Shown: positions 12,161 through 23,393 of the stretch, piece by piece
How the letters are laid out: each line of letters begins with the position of its first letter
Numbering within the stretch: the first letter of the stretch is position 1
Assembly (NCBI GenBank): GCA_021596325.1
Contig: JAKGDA010000039.1
Coordinates: 62,001 to 126,000, forward strand
DNA: 64,000 nucleotides
Origin: Parafenestella ontariensis
Taxonomy: Eukaryota; Ascomycota; Dothideomycetes; Pleosporales; Cucurbitariaceae
Direction of reading: 5' to 3'
The notes under the pieces: generated by a model
What the model was told of the DNA's origin: nothing
The model's input: only the letters and a program-made list of their open reading frames with translations
Databases searched by the model: none
Translations under genes and position numbers: made by a program

Positions 12161-13440
12161 TGAGATGGATGCTAGTAGGGTGACGGGGCAATCCGCTCAG
12201 GTGACAGATAGCTCACCACGGCTAGTCGAGATCTCACGGTGCCCGATGTGGGCAGTCTGCTCTCAGGGCAATCTGCCCCGACCACGACTTCCTAGTCGGG
12301 GTTGTGCCGCCGCGACCGGGCTACCCGGCGCAGCGTCCACCCAGCCCTGGATATGGCGGCCCGAGAGAACGGGGACTGAATAAGCCTCCCCGCCTGAGAT
12401 CCGCCCAACCCCCAGTTTTGCCTCGAGGCATGCATCGAGGTGGCCATACCGTCCAGCAACCGGTCCACCAGTCGTAGAACGAGGTTAGCCCATTAGATGA
12501 GCTCCAAGCAACCCCACGCGCGACCCGCCCAGAGCCAACATACCGAGCCTAACGTGCCCCTAGGTACTAGGTACTCATACTACCCAGTGCCAGGGCCATA
12601 TATCACTACCAGCAAGACCTGCCTCTTAGCGAAACAATGAATCCGTCCCCTCCTTGATCCTCTCCACCCAACGTGTCCCTTACCCCGCGTATGTACACCG
12701 CGTAATCTAATATCTGGGAAACCCGATCATCGCCCCTTTCGAAGTGACTCGCTATCCTATTGTGACGAGACTACTCCTGGCTTGGCCGGCTCACCCTATC
12801 CATTCGTTCCTCATATACAAGCCCGCGTCCCAGGCTGCTCAATCCTTAGCCTCTGCTATCCGAAATATTCTATCTTGATTATATCTTTATCATCCGCCCC
12901 TATTGCTTGTTTTCCTCTCCACCCTTTGGTTTTAGTCCCTATGTCCTTTCTGCTTTGTTAGACGCCTTTTCCTTTGTTCCTTCCCGCTTCTATTACCGTT
13001 TACCTAAGCCTTCCTTAATTGTAGTACTTACCTGTCGCCACCTCTACCCGGTTCACTCTTACTCTCTCTTCTAGCCCCCTTGCCGTCTTTCTTCTACGTG
13101 TGTAGTCTACCCTGTAGGTGTTTTCGTTTACTAATTGTTTACACCCTGTTTGTAACTGATTAATGGACAAATCATGCGACGTTGGAATTATTAGGCCTAG
13201 ACGAAGTTAAATCCTAGGTACCCTTGACATGTCTTTTGCTTAATTTATAATTTTGTCTACTTAATGCTCTTTTTTCTTACGTTGCCTCTTGCAGCTGCAT
13301 GAATTTATGAGTAGTATTGAAGTTAGTATACATTTAATATGTATACATTCTACGGCAGAGCGTTTTAAGTTCTCTTGCTAGCCTAGCCTCAAATTAACTG
13401 CACGCCCGCCTTGTTTATTACTTTATAGTTAGAACATAGC
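12161..13440. other. GC-rich island followed by pyrimidine-rich stretch
   Basis: From 12165 to about 12560 the DNA is GC-rich with several short inverted repeats such as CCCCGAC and GTCGGGG. From about 12600 to 13160 the plus strand becomes strongly C/T-rich, the opposite bias to the preceding tract, and then AT-rich to 13440. No coding sequence is credible. It may be unmutated or inverted remains of the same mobile DNA as 11280-12160, but no protein or terminal repeat supports that. Confidence 0.35.
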
Positions 13441-13795
13441 AGTGTTATCCTTGCTACAGATTTCTTCTTTGATAGCTAATCCCCGCTGTTGTATGTTTAT
13501 AATTTGCACTTCTGATCGAACATTACGGGAAGAAGAACGAGCCGGAACGGGTAGTAAAAGCTTGTATTTCCTTATACGGTCCTTATGACCGGGTTTGGAC
13601 ACCGCCATGCCCACACCGGGCCCAAGGTGATACATGCAGGACACATTCATTGGCCATGTTTCACCTGTATCATGCAGGCCGAAATAACTAGCTATACCCA
13701 ATCTATCCGTACACTTCTTCCATCCCTGCAACTCCATGCTTGCACCCGTTGCACTCCCTCTCACTCCTCCCACGCTCACTCATCCTGCTGATCCC

Positions 13796-13823
13796 GACAC
13801 TCCAGGGCATCCCCTGAAGTGTC
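13796..13823. repeat. Inverted repeat, 12-bp arms and 4-base loop
   Basis: Left arm GACACTCCAGGG, loop CATC, right arm CCCTGAAGTGTC; 11 of 12 positions pair. It could form a stable hairpin in DNA or RNA. No T-run follows and no adjacent gene explains it. Confidence 0.7.
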
Positions 13824-13932
13824 GAGAGACCTTGCTTGCCGGGCGTCCCCTTTAGCAAGGTCGTGCAGGATGAGCGAGTTGTGCGTAGAAGAGCGAGGAA
13901 AGGGTGCAAGTGGTAATAGTACAATCTACTGC

Positions 13933-13986
13933 ATCGTGAACATCGTGAACGTCGTAAAAGTCGTGAAAGTGGTACAAGTCGAGAGT
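13933..13986. repeat. Degenerate 9-bp tandem repeat (about 6 units)
   Basis: Units begin ATCGTGAAC, ATCGTGAAC, GTCGTAAAA, GTCGTGAAA, GTGGTACAA, GTCGAGAGT. The first two are identical and the rest diverge. A simple minisatellite in otherwise gene-free DNA. Confidence 0.7.
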
Positions 13987-14593
13987 CTAGCAAGCGCCAG
14001 CACGATGAGCCTTCGTAGTCGTCTTGATGAACATCGTATTCAGTGTGCGTGTGTGAAGGGAGCAAGAGAGAGACGACAACACCACCCAGCCAGCATCCGA
14101 AGCGAAGAAAGTCCCGGGCCCAGGATCAATCCTCACTTCAAGAAGCCACCCTACTACGTCAAGCGTGCACTCTTGCGCGTAGGGTTGCTGAGCGATGCGA
14201 TCACTCTTGTTGGATTGATTGCTCATGATTGAACACATGAAATATGAATGTATGAGTGACGCAACGTAGCGAACTGGCTGCAAAGCAGTTTCTGGCATGA
14301 GGAAGAGATGATAAGAGAGAGAAGGGGAAAGAGACGAAAACTGGCTTTAAGTAGCTGGTGGGGTGAACTGATGTTCGCACCAGAACGGACTTAGTGACTT
14401 TCTGGTGTCTTAGACACCTCTCAAACAACACCCAAAGAGGCAGGGACAGCTCATCAAGGACCTCCTGCTGGTTTGCGGAACTTTGACGATGATAGGAACA
14501 ATCAAACTAGTTCTATTAGGTATGACTTCTCGCATTACTAGGCGCGTGCGTCAGCTTATTGTGTAAGGATAGCCTTAGAGTACAATAGTTAAT

Positions 14594-15112
14594 TTGGAAA
14601 TGCACTACGGTCACAACCTTCCTGTTAACCATCCCATCCAGGATCAGGTCTCTCTAGGTGTCGATGGCGCATTTTATGTTTTCGACGGATATTCTGACGC
14701 AAGCGCGCATCTGGCTTCAGAGGGTCCGGCAGATGTTGTTTCGCGAGGCTATCCAGCATCAGAAATCACCAAACAACAACCCAATGTCAGTAACGCAAGC
14801 ATTCCTGCACGCCACACACAACGTCGCCCTCCGCTTCATCGTAATAGCATTGGTATCTTGGCCGCGGGGACGAAAGCCGACCTGTTAATTTGGAACAGAC
14901 GCTCGTCTTTGCTGCTGGGCTGATCTGATCCCGTTGCGGCAATTATGCTGCATTCGAATGCCATGGAGATTAAGCATGTCATAGTAAACGGGATGCTTAA
15001 GAAGAGAGATGGGCAGTTGAGCGTTGAAGGGTATGAGGGGTTGCAGAATAGGTTTCTGGAGAATGCGAGAGGATACAGCATATTTGGAGCGAGACGCCGA
15101 TTGCTGTGTTAG
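14594..15112 (+). pseudogene. Broken amidohydrolase fragment (C-terminal half)
   Basis: Remains of a TRZ/ATZ-type metal-dependent amidohydrolase. The pieces appear in the expected order but in different frames. YGHNLPVNHPIQDQVSLGVD is in the frame starting at 14594; FSTDILTQARIWLQRVRQML and NNPMSVTQAFLHATHNVALR are one base off in the frame of 14658; IGILAAGTKADLLIWN is back in the first frame. A TGA at 14921-14923 interrupts that frame, after which it continues DPVAAIMLHSNAMEIKHVIV and NGMLKKRDGQL to a TAG at 15110-15112. Thus at least two frame changes and one internal stop are present, and the N-terminal metal-binding half is not visible. The gene is dead in this genome. It ends about 125 bp from the 3' end of the convergent Zn2Cys6 gene. 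Confidence 0.8.
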
Positions 15113-15236
15113 AACGAGAGTGGTCGGGTGGTGTTGCGTTTGAAAGGGTGGGCGAGGTGGACGTGTTGAGGGGGAGTGAGATGGGGTATTGAGCAGGAGG
15201 GATAAGATTGTGGATGTTGTAAGTATGTCATAGACC

Positions 15237-17482
15237 TCAAGGATCTGAATATGGTAAGATGTTGTAGAATGCATCTTGATCGTCTATGCCGTTGAAGAGA
15301 GTGCTGAAAAGGGATTCGTTGATGCTTTGAAGGGTCCAGTCATCGGGTGCGTCTAAATTGCCTGTTGGGTCGAGCATTTGATCCAAGTCACCCCACGATG
15401 ATTGTGGTTGCTGTGACCACTGGGCGTCCAGGTCCGAAAATGGCCGTTGGTGTTGTTCCATTTCTATATCAGGTTGCACAATGTTGGTGGTTGACCCAGA
15501 ATGCTTGAGTAGTGTTGTCGTTCCAGTAGGGGCGGAAACCAGGCCGCGTTGAAGATTTATCGTGCCAAAGTACGGTATATGAAGCATTAGCGTATCCCTG
15601 CTGTTAAAAAACTCTCCACCGCACTCAGCCGGCCCAGCGTCGTTCTCTGTAGCTACTGCACCGTATTCAACACCATCAGCAGCATCAGCTTCAACGTCAA
15701 GAAGATGCCGCATGAGGCGGGCCAGCTTTGCCGCAATCGCATCATTCTCCATATGATGCAGAATCTCGAAAGTGGATTCCATCAAACCACGATCGCTCGG
15801 ATGACTGAGCACTAGAATTCTTGCGATGCTGCTTGACTCCTTGTTCCCATTGAGTGGATTTCGGGAATCGATATGAGCAAGACACAACACAGCAAGTGCA
15901 ATAAAAGCAAGAAAGTCGGTACCGCGGCAGTAAAAGTGACCAGGGTTCCATACGCGGAAGGCGATGTATCGGCTGAGAATCTCGCGACTAGCATTGATGG
16001 CTGCCATCTTGCTGTAATCGTGTCTACCGTCTGCTGAAGAACGGAGCACGTAGGGTAGATGTAGCCGTAGGACGAGGTGGTAGTGGGAAAATTGATACAT
16101 GGTGCGAGCGACAAGGTGGAAAGGATCGGGCGCGTTGTCGTGACTGGATGTGAGATTTGGTGTTAACCACCATTGAGGTGGCATTTCGTTAGCGGCTTTT
16201 TGTATGAGTTGGTCGATCTCAGGTATGTCGTGACTTTTCTTCTCCAAGATACGTCGAGCAATGATGTATTGCAGACGCGCCATGCGATCGAGCGGTTGGC
16301 ATTTGTTCAACGCTTCAGGCGCGAGCGCATAAGTCTCAAGTGAGGGCTGCGGAAGCCCCAGCGTGATTGAAAGATAGCAGTCCATCTCGACGATGCGAAA
16401 GCAGAGCTGGCCTGGGTCGAGGCTTGAGCCCGAGATCCTGATAGATGGTAGCTTGGAACCTCGGTGTAGACCTATCATCTGCGCAACAGCAGATGCACGG
16501 CTCGCAGTCATCCATGCGCGGTGCAGCTTTCCGGAATAGTTTTGGATCATGGCTTCGATCATGATGCATTCGACGCCCTCAATCGAGGCGGTTATGTCGT
16601 CGTTGGTAGTCACGAGTCTAGTAGCGGTGTCGACGACGCGAGACATGATTCCGTTGTAATAATCTCGCATCGTTTCCAGTATTCGAGAGGCTGCAAGTGC
16701 TCCTTGCAGAAGACTGCCTAAGAGCAGCAATGTGCGTGCGATCATCACAGGGTGAGACCCAGGCGGTGGTAATTGCAGCATCTCTCGTGGTGATAGTGGT
16801 AGCTGAGTCATTAGTGTAGAGTTTGACGTGCATAATTTCATATGGAAATGCGTTGAAAGACATATTGGTAGATCATAAATGCGGTCAAGATCGTGTTGGG
16901 AGGGCCATGCTGCAACAAGTTCCCGTGCTAGGCCGGTGTATCTGCTAGATAGCGGTAGGTCCGAGGACGGCAATGTACTTGTAGGTGTAAGGGTAGCTTC
17001 TGGTGAGGGTAATGTAAAGTTGCCATTGCTTTCGCCCGAGTGATGCTTCTGCTGCGTTAGATCAACCGTCAACGGACCGAGGTCAGAAGCCGAACAACAC
17101 GTACCACGAAGTCCTCTCTCTGCGACGAGTCTTCTAAGCCTCTCAAATTTACTAATTCCGGGCAAGGTTCCCTAATAGGTCCGGCGGAACGATGAGCGGA
17201 GTGACGCGGATCAGACACATTCTTGACCACATGCTCCAGAAGCTCTTCTACCCTGCTCAGTCGCGCCTCCGTTCCATCATTGATCTCTTTCCCATGTGAT
17301 GTTGGCTCGTTATGGTATTCCTGGCTGATGCATGCGGTTCTGCGTTGTATACAATTGTCGCACGTCGCGTTTGTGGGCAAAGCAAAGATGCAGCGCACCT
17401 TCCGCCGCTTACATTCCCAGCAGTTTCGAGTGCCTTTGCGTACCTTCCTGCGCTTGCCCGTTGGCTCATCTTCGCAGCGCAT
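15237..17482 (-). CDS. Zn2Cys6 transcription factor
   Basis: Fungal binuclear-zinc-cluster regulator of 730 residues from two exons (17482-17105, 17051-15237). The DNA-binding cluster is near the N-terminus: CWECKRRKVRC, then CDNCIQRRTAC about 8 residues on, giving the six cysteines of the Cx2Cx6C..Cx2Cx6C pattern, preceded by a basic KRRKVRKGTRN segment. Residues ~75-90 look like a short coiled-coil dimerisation element (RLSRVEELLEHVV). The remainder matches the layout of a fungal-specific transcription factor middle domain, with helical stretches such as MARTLLLLGSLLQGAL-type and HYHLVLRLHLPYVL. The 53-base intron has a GTACGT donor, CTAACG branch and CAG acceptor; without it the frame breaks. 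Targets are unknown. The neighbouring broken amidohydrolase and the NmrA-like gene are possible former partners. Confidence 0.9.
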
Positions 17483-18081
17483 TTGTGGTGGTATTATCGT
17501 TGATTAAAAGTTACCTTGATACAGTGTGCTGACTGCCTTGGTATATGAAAGGTGGTGTAAGGCTGGTGGAGGTCGGTGGCGGTCGCTTCGACCGAATTCG
17601 GCCGACGCGCACCTGCCGCAGTTCCGCAATCGTTGCAATCGTCCGACATAACACAAATGACGGCAACAAGCTAACCTGGCTGGATTGGCGCCCTTTCCTA
17701 AGACTTACTAACAAAGGCGCCCCATGTCATGTGCGGAAACGCACCATAATCAACGTGCTGAAGTCTACTTCCTCGGGCATCTCATACAACGTTACTCATC
17801 ACGGATAGAAGATACAGTGCAAAGTATCAATACTGAGAATATTAAAGACAACACTGATGGGATGGCGAACATGCTCTTGCAGCTATAGTCTAAGAAATCT
17901 CTGGAAACAATCCAACGTTACTTAAGTCGGTCGGATGAATTTCAAAATTTGGTGCGAGCAACCATACGACTGATTGAGGGAGCACCGGAACACATAAGAA
18001 CTTATCGGACACCGTTTCATTGCACAACCTACTTTAACTCTGCGACCATACATCCCTCCAGCTCACAAACTGCTCAACGAA
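17483..18081. other. Intergenic spacer
   Basis: Holds the presumed promoter of the Zn2Cys6 gene (transcribed leftward) and the 3' region of the NmrA-like gene. Open frames here are short and unconvincing. No repeat seen. Confidence 0.5.
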
Positions 18082-19257
18082 TCACGGCTTGCCCTTCCAA
18101 GCCTCCTTCAAAAACACCGCCGCATCCGTGAACTTATAGTCCGGCAACAGCTTATTCCATTCATCACTGGACACGTACGCCTTTTCCCCCACGGCCAACA
18201 GAATTCCTGCAACAATTGTCTTCGAAGCCGCTTCAACATACTCAGGCGGGATCGATGGATGATCGAGTTTAGGAACCCATGATGGCTTGAAACTCCCATC
18301 TGCCAGGTCTTCCGTTTTCAATTTCTCGACGGCGAATGATCCGCCTAGATTGGTGCGTTAGGATGTGGTAGCTTAAAGAAAGGAGTAAATAACGTACCGC
18401 GAATCTCCTCCCCAAGCGTAATGATTTCGCGAATCGACGTTTGCGACCCCACAATCCCACCGATGACGGGCCACTCGCCCTCAAACTCCACAGCGCGCGC
18501 AACAACATTCGCCAGATCCTCCACCGTGGTAAGAGTAATAACATCATCCTCACCTCCATCTCTCACAAGCGCTTTACGATTCTCATAGTTAAAGGGCGGG
18601 TCCATGGGCTTGATGTGCTTGGTTGACTGGTACGGCGCTGTTAGGTAGTTCGTAAACAGGCCTGGTTGGAAGAGGCTGTATTCGAGGACTTTGGTGCCGC
18701 TGTTGAGAGAGGAGAGATAGTCGCGGGTGGAGGCTTTGTAGGCGTACCAGGAGAGGTGTGACAGGCCGGCTCTGATGGGGGGTTAGTCAAGTGATGGATT
18801 GGAGTGATGGAGATAACTTACGATGCCCATTCGCTTGGGGCGAAGCGCTTTACGCCTACGGCTACGGAGGCGTCGATGAGGTTCTTCTGGACGTTGAAGG
18901 CTTCGTCTTGATCGAGGTGCGGTGAGATGAAGGAGAGGACAGTGTGTACGCCTTGCAAGATGTTGGATAGTTCGTTCACGTCCTGGTAGTTTGTCTTGAC
19001 ATATTTTAGGCCATTCGAAGTCGTGTTGGCAGGGATATCCTGTTGTGTGAGGTTAGTGGGAGTTGGTAGGTGTGGGAGCGCCAGTGCGTACCCTTCGGGT
19101 GAGGATCGTGATGGAATGTTTCTTCGTGGCGACAAGGACGTCGATGATTTCTTGGGCGACGCCTAAGGAGAGTTAGGGTACTGTAGATGGATGGGTAGTA
19201 TGTGAAAGGGTGGGAGGACGTACTACCTGCGCCGCCGGCGATTGCGATCTTGACCAT
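18082..19257 (-). CDS. NmrA-like / isoflavone reductase-like NAD(P)-binding protein
   Basis: Five exons (19257-19227, 19162-19092, 19039-18822, 18771-18398, 18344-18082) give 318 residues. The start MVKIAIAGGAGG is a Rossmann-type GGxGG dinucleotide-binding motif, completed only when the first 54-64 bp intron is removed; that fixes the otherwise tiny first exon. HTVLSFISPH, KRFAPSEWAS and STKHIKPMDPPF are typical of the NmrA/PCBER atypical short-chain dehydrogenase group used as aromatic-alcohol reductases or redox-sensing regulators. The C-terminal helices (SIPPEYVEAASKTIVAG) fit the family. All donors are GTAAGT, GTACGT-like or GTAGTA, and every join keeps the frame. Substrate unknown. Confidence 0.85.
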
Positions 19258-20663
19258 TTTGGGCGATGGGTTTGCTCTTTTGTGTAAGAAGGTAGTAGTG
19301 ATGGTGTAGAGGGGAAACTGAAGATGAGTACTTGGATGCGAGGGAGGTATGTTTATATAGTTGCTTCCGCTGGATTTTCGGCCGAATGGTTGGACTCCAC
19401 ACTGGAACACTTTAGCATAACGGTAAATCTTGCTAAGCAAGACCGTACTTGTCGTAGATAGCCCCGGATATATTCGACCGATTTAACGGCGAAAGAAGAG
19501 GGCGTATAGGAATGGCGTGATTTCGATGTCCCTTTTGGTCAGGCTTTCAACATATTGTACTCGAACTGCACGGCGGAGCTCGGCGATAATGAGCTACAAG
19601 TTCTTTGTATTTGGAAAGATCTGACTTGTGAAGCAATTGATTTTAGTGATGAAGAGGGGTGATGCAGAAGGTTCGACCGCTCATATTCGCACCTGAAAGA
19701 ATTGTAAAGCTAACCCTGGAAATTAGTACAACAACCAGGATGAGGCCACGACAGTTCTTCAAATCAAAGTACTGGCCACTCCGTGCAACTAAGATTAACC
19801 TTTTTGTACTATTGACCTGGCGGGCAATGAATACGCGGCGGACTTGACATGGTGGAACTGTCTCAAATAGTCACGGGTCGGACAAATCATAACATTGATT
19901 TTAGAAAATCGAAGACCTCCTACTAGAGTAAAATAGAGCAGAGACATGACTTGGCGTAGGAACACTCTGTACATTGAGATATTCGCGTTGGGCTGTGACT
20001 AAGGTTGGCTGATCAGCAGAGGCGAACAGGGGCGACAGGATTTGAACGCGGTATCAAGACCGGATCTCGCCTTTCACAGCTACCCCAGGCCGTATAGCAC
20101 AATTAGATTTCGCTCAGGCACACCTAGCACATGCGTGGCCGTATAGTGCTGGGATGTCGGCACAGTATCTATAATTGCTCGCATACAAGGAATCTCACTT
20201 TCCGCTGTCTGTTTTATCGCCAGACATTCTGTTACCCCACACGAGGACCGGGTCAAAAGACGCAACTTTGCGCAGATCGCGTACTTTGGTTGTTCGTCCT
20301 TCCTGTGTTCGACATCTTCACTCGCATTGCTGCCACCTGGGCTGCTGTCACATCCTGCACGTACTGCCGTTGCGAGAGCGACGTGTTACCTCAACTCCTG
20401 TTGACTGACCAGATCCTTAGCTTCTACATGAGGGAAGCTCCGAGCAATATGATTGTCTGTTCAAACGATTGGACTGGTCTTAATGTACAACAGTCTGCCT
20501 GGTGAACACCATGATTGGACAAAAACTATGTGGGTATCCCTCAAACTAATTGTAGCGCCTAACTGCCAAAAGATACAGCTCAAAGTGAAGCGTAAGAAAT
20601 CCATCTGTTTGTCCATCGACGCCTCATCGAGGCTACTAAAACGAAGATACGAACCATCATCTA
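19258..20663. other. 1.4-kb gene-free region
   Basis: Contains the NmrA-like gene's promoter on the left and the 3' side of the PEBP gene on the right. No credible coding frame. A stretch around 20030-20100 has a B-box-like GTTCAAATCC on the minus strand but does not fold as a tRNA. Confidence 0.5.
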
Positions 20664-21284
20664 TTACGACTCCCACTTTCGCTCAAACAAGCCGATCCAC
20701 TGTCCCCATCCAATTATCTTGTCCTGAATGGCCTCGGTAATCTCCTTCTTGGTTGCCACCGGACTCATCCTACTCGTGTCCAACGGCTCTTTGAGTGCCA
20801 CCAATGTGTAGAAGTATCGGTGAACTCCATGACCAAACGGTGGCTTTGGTCCACCATAGACGCTGCCGATGATGTTTTTGCCAAGACGGAAGCCGCCCGC
20901 CAGATGCTTCTCCTTGCCCTTGACCTCGTGCACGTCCAAATTGGCGTGTGTGATCCGGGTCCTGTCGCAAGGGATGGCATAGAATAGGCCGTGGGTGATA
21001 GGTGTTGGGAGAGGGGCGTCGGGATCTTCGACGATGAGAACGTATTCGGCCACGTCAGGCGACGGCTTCTCCCAGCTTAGCTCAGGGAACTGGTCCTTGC
21101 CGTAGCCCGAGTACTCTTGATCCATGTGTGAATTGGATGAGCCGCAGTCGGGTGAGGTTATGGTGAAGGTGGGCTCGGGCATGGAGGTAAATGCAGGGTT
21201 TTTGCAGAAGAGGCCTTTGTCGCGACCTTTTTGATTGATGAGAAGGCGGCCAATGGCGTACTGGATGGAGTCGAAAATGGTCAT
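20664..21284 (-). CDS. PEBP family (YbhB/YbcL, Raf-kinase-inhibitor-like) protein
   Basis: Single-exon gene of 206 residues. The phosphatidylethanolamine-binding protein motifs are present: VLIVEDPDAPLPTPITHGLF (the conserved DPDAP ligand-pocket motif) and KPPFGHGVHRYFYTLVAL (the GxHRY motif), plus SVYGGPKPPFG between them. Length and order match cytosolic YbhB-like proteins. There is no signal peptide. Such proteins bind small anionic ligands or lipids and can inhibit proteases or kinases; the role here is unknown. It is divergent from the MFS transporter, with a ~430 bp shared upstream region. Confidence 0.9.
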   Translation of the reverse strand: MTIFDSIQYAIGRLLINQKGRDKGLFCKNPAFTSMPEPTFTITSPDCGSSNSHMDQEYSGYGKDQFPELSWEKPSPDVAEYVLIVEDPDAPLPTPITHGLFYAIPCDRTRITHANLDVHEVKGKEKHLAGGFRLGKNIIGSVYGGPKPPFGHGVHRYFYTLVALKEPLDTSRMSPVATKKEITEAIQDKIIGWGQWIGLFERKWES

Positions 21285-21712
21285 CTTGACTCTTGACTAA
21301 TTGTATGTGACGTTAATGTATGCCTTGTCAGCGATATCTTGACGGCTCAGCGTAAACGAGAGATGCGCGAATGTCCATGGAAGAGTAAAGTAGTTGCATG
21401 GTCATTAAGTAAGTAAGTTGGCAGATGAGCTACACTGTAAACTTCGGCAATTCACTACACATTACCTCCGGTGTTAACTCCATAATTGACCGAGGACAGC
21501 CTTGTTGCAATAGGAGGTACTAGGATTTGTATTAACCGAGATAAGGAATGCTCCTACAACGATCTTACACCCTATTTCCGACCGAGTCGCTAGTACTACA
21601 GTTTTAAACCCGGAAACGGTCACAGTCCCAAGCTAGTAATTGCCCATCAACATGAAGTTGCCCATCAACATAAAGACTTTGAGGCGTGCTTGCACAAGAA
21701 ATCTGTCATACT
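21285..21712. promoter_or_regulatory. Divergent promoter region, PEBP and MFS genes
   Basis: The two start codons face away from each other across about 430 bp, so both promoters must lie here unless their leaders overlap. An 18-bp tandem repeat sits just upstream of the MFS start (21640-21675). No other element recognised. Confidence 0.5.
21640..21675. repeat. 18-bp tandem repeat, two copies, 1 mismatch
   Basis: TTGCCCATCAACATGAAG (21640-21657) is followed directly by TTGCCCATCAACATAAAG (21658-21675). It ends 37 bases before the MFS start codon, in the likely 5' leader. The first copy contains an ATG. Confidence 0.9.
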
Positions 21713-23393
21713 ATGGCCTCCAAACCTACCTCGAATGTCGACGTTCGGCCGAAAAAGACCTCCACAGTCATCGACGAAACGACAAATATGACCGACGCCC
21801 AAAACACTGACGAGATCTCCTCGACGAAAACTGCTGTACTAGACGAAGCAGATCATCCGGTCGTCCACAGCGAGCCTACTGTGCATACAAATGAAGAAGT
21901 CTTCTCAACATTCACCGATCGCCAGAAACGATGGATCATCACCATGGCCTCGATCGCTGGCTTCTTCTCCCCTTTGTCATCCTCCATCTACTTTCCAGCT
22001 CTCTCCACAATTGCAAAAGACTTGCAAGTGTCGGACGCCAAAATCAACTTGACCGTTACAACTTACTTGGTACGTTACCCATAATTGGGCTCAAAAGCGA
22101 AATGAGGCTAACTTGGTACGTTAGATCATACAAGGTATCGCACCGATGATTGTAGCGAGCATCAGCGACTCGGCCGGGCGCAGGCCAGCATACATAATCT
22201 GTTTTATCATCTATATTGCTGCCAATCTTGGCCTGAGCTTGCAGAACAGCTATGCTGCCTTGATGGTTCTCCGATGTCTTCAGAGTGCGGGAAGCAGCGG
22301 TACAATTGCCCTTGCAAACGGCGTTGTGGGCGACCTGGCAACGTCTTCTGAGAGAGGATCCTATATTGCCTTTGCCTCGGCCGGCACAATCTTGGGTCCT
22401 ACCATTTCTCCGATCATCGGTGGACTGCTGTCCCAGTACCTAGATTGGCATTGGTTATTCTGGTTCCTGCTCATTTTGGCCGGAGCCTTTGCTATCCCAT
22501 TCCTATTATTCTTCCCCGAGACTTGTCGAGCAATCGTTGGCAACGGTAGTGTACCCCCTCCCTTATTGGATTCTTCTCTGTCCGACATCCTCCGGCGTCG
22601 AAAACAGACAAACTCTGGCCAGAACGCGCAAGCACTCGGAAGACGTAAGATGCAGATACCCAATCCACTCAAGTCACTACTCGCCGTTGTTGACTTTGAG
22701 ACGGTCCTTGTCCTCCTTCCTGCAGCTGTGTCATCGGCCGTCCTGCAAGCTGTCATGACAGACGCATCTAAAGAGTTCACCAATTCGTACCACTTCAACA
22801 ACATCCAGGTTGCCCTCATGTTCATTCCACTCGGTGTGGGGGGCATTATCTCCATCTTTACTACCGGAAAGGTCGTCGACAAGAACTATCGGCGATATGC
22901 AAAAAAACTCGGTGTTGAGATAGTACCGAACAGGCGACAGGACCTGACGAATTTCCCCATCGAGCGCGCACGACTCGAGCTTACCATTCCTCTCTTCCTA
23001 CTCCTTAGCGCATTCGTCATTATCTACGGTTGGATTATGCCGCATCACGTCAGTCTTGCCGGGCCCGTCATCGTATTGTTCGTGCTAGGCTACTGCATGA
23101 TTGCCGTCTACCAGGTTCTCAGCGTCGTGCTAGTCGACATACACCCAGGCCAGGCGGCGACGGCGTCCGCGCTCAATAATCTCCTAAGATGTGAACTCGG
23201 TGCAGCCTTTGCTGCCATTATCAGTCTCATGATCCACGGTATCGGGACCGGCTGGTCGTATACTGTAATGGCTCTCATAACTATTATCATGATCCCAGGT
23301 CTATTCTTAACTATGATCCACGGCATACGGTGGCGCAAGAGCAAGGCTGCGAAACAGGAGGCGAAGAAGAGTACAGAAGCATATAGGCTGTGA
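21713..23393 (+). CDS. MFS drug/polyamine:H+ antiporter (DHA1, QDR-like)
   Basis: Two exons (21713-22069, 22125-23393) encode 541 residues. A hydrophilic N-terminal tail of ~75 residues is followed by twelve predicted membrane segments with a long central loop. Family marks are SIYFPALSTIAKDLQVSDAK in segment 1, DSAGRRPAYI (loop 2-3 motif), SAGSSGTIALANGVVGDLA, GTILGPTISPIIGGLLSQYL (antiporter motif C) and ETCRAIVGNGSVPPP, which closely resembles the QDR branch of DHA1 transporters. Role: proton-coupled efflux at the plasma membrane; substrate unknown. An earlier in-frame GTG (21686) is not preferred because the first ATG at 21713 gives the usual start. The 55-base intron carries a 13-bp direct repeat at its ends. 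Confidence 0.9.

Larger units (their letters stand above)
13441..14593. other. Gene-free region with hairpin and 9-bp repeats
   Basis: Overlapping short open frames on both strands show no family resemblance. Two structures are visible: a near-perfect hairpin at 13796-13823 and a run of imperfect 9-bp repeats at 13933-13986. No gene supported. Confidence 0.45.

Noticed and set aside
20030..20100. tRNA-like stretch on the minus strand with GTTCAAATCC B-box
   Set aside because: The arms flanking the T-loop do not pair, the predicted span is only ~60 bases and no acceptor stem forms. At most a decayed tRNA fragment.
21686..21712. Upstream GTG start for the MFS transporter
   Set aside because: The first in-frame ATG is at 21713; a GTG start in fungal nuclear genes is very rare.
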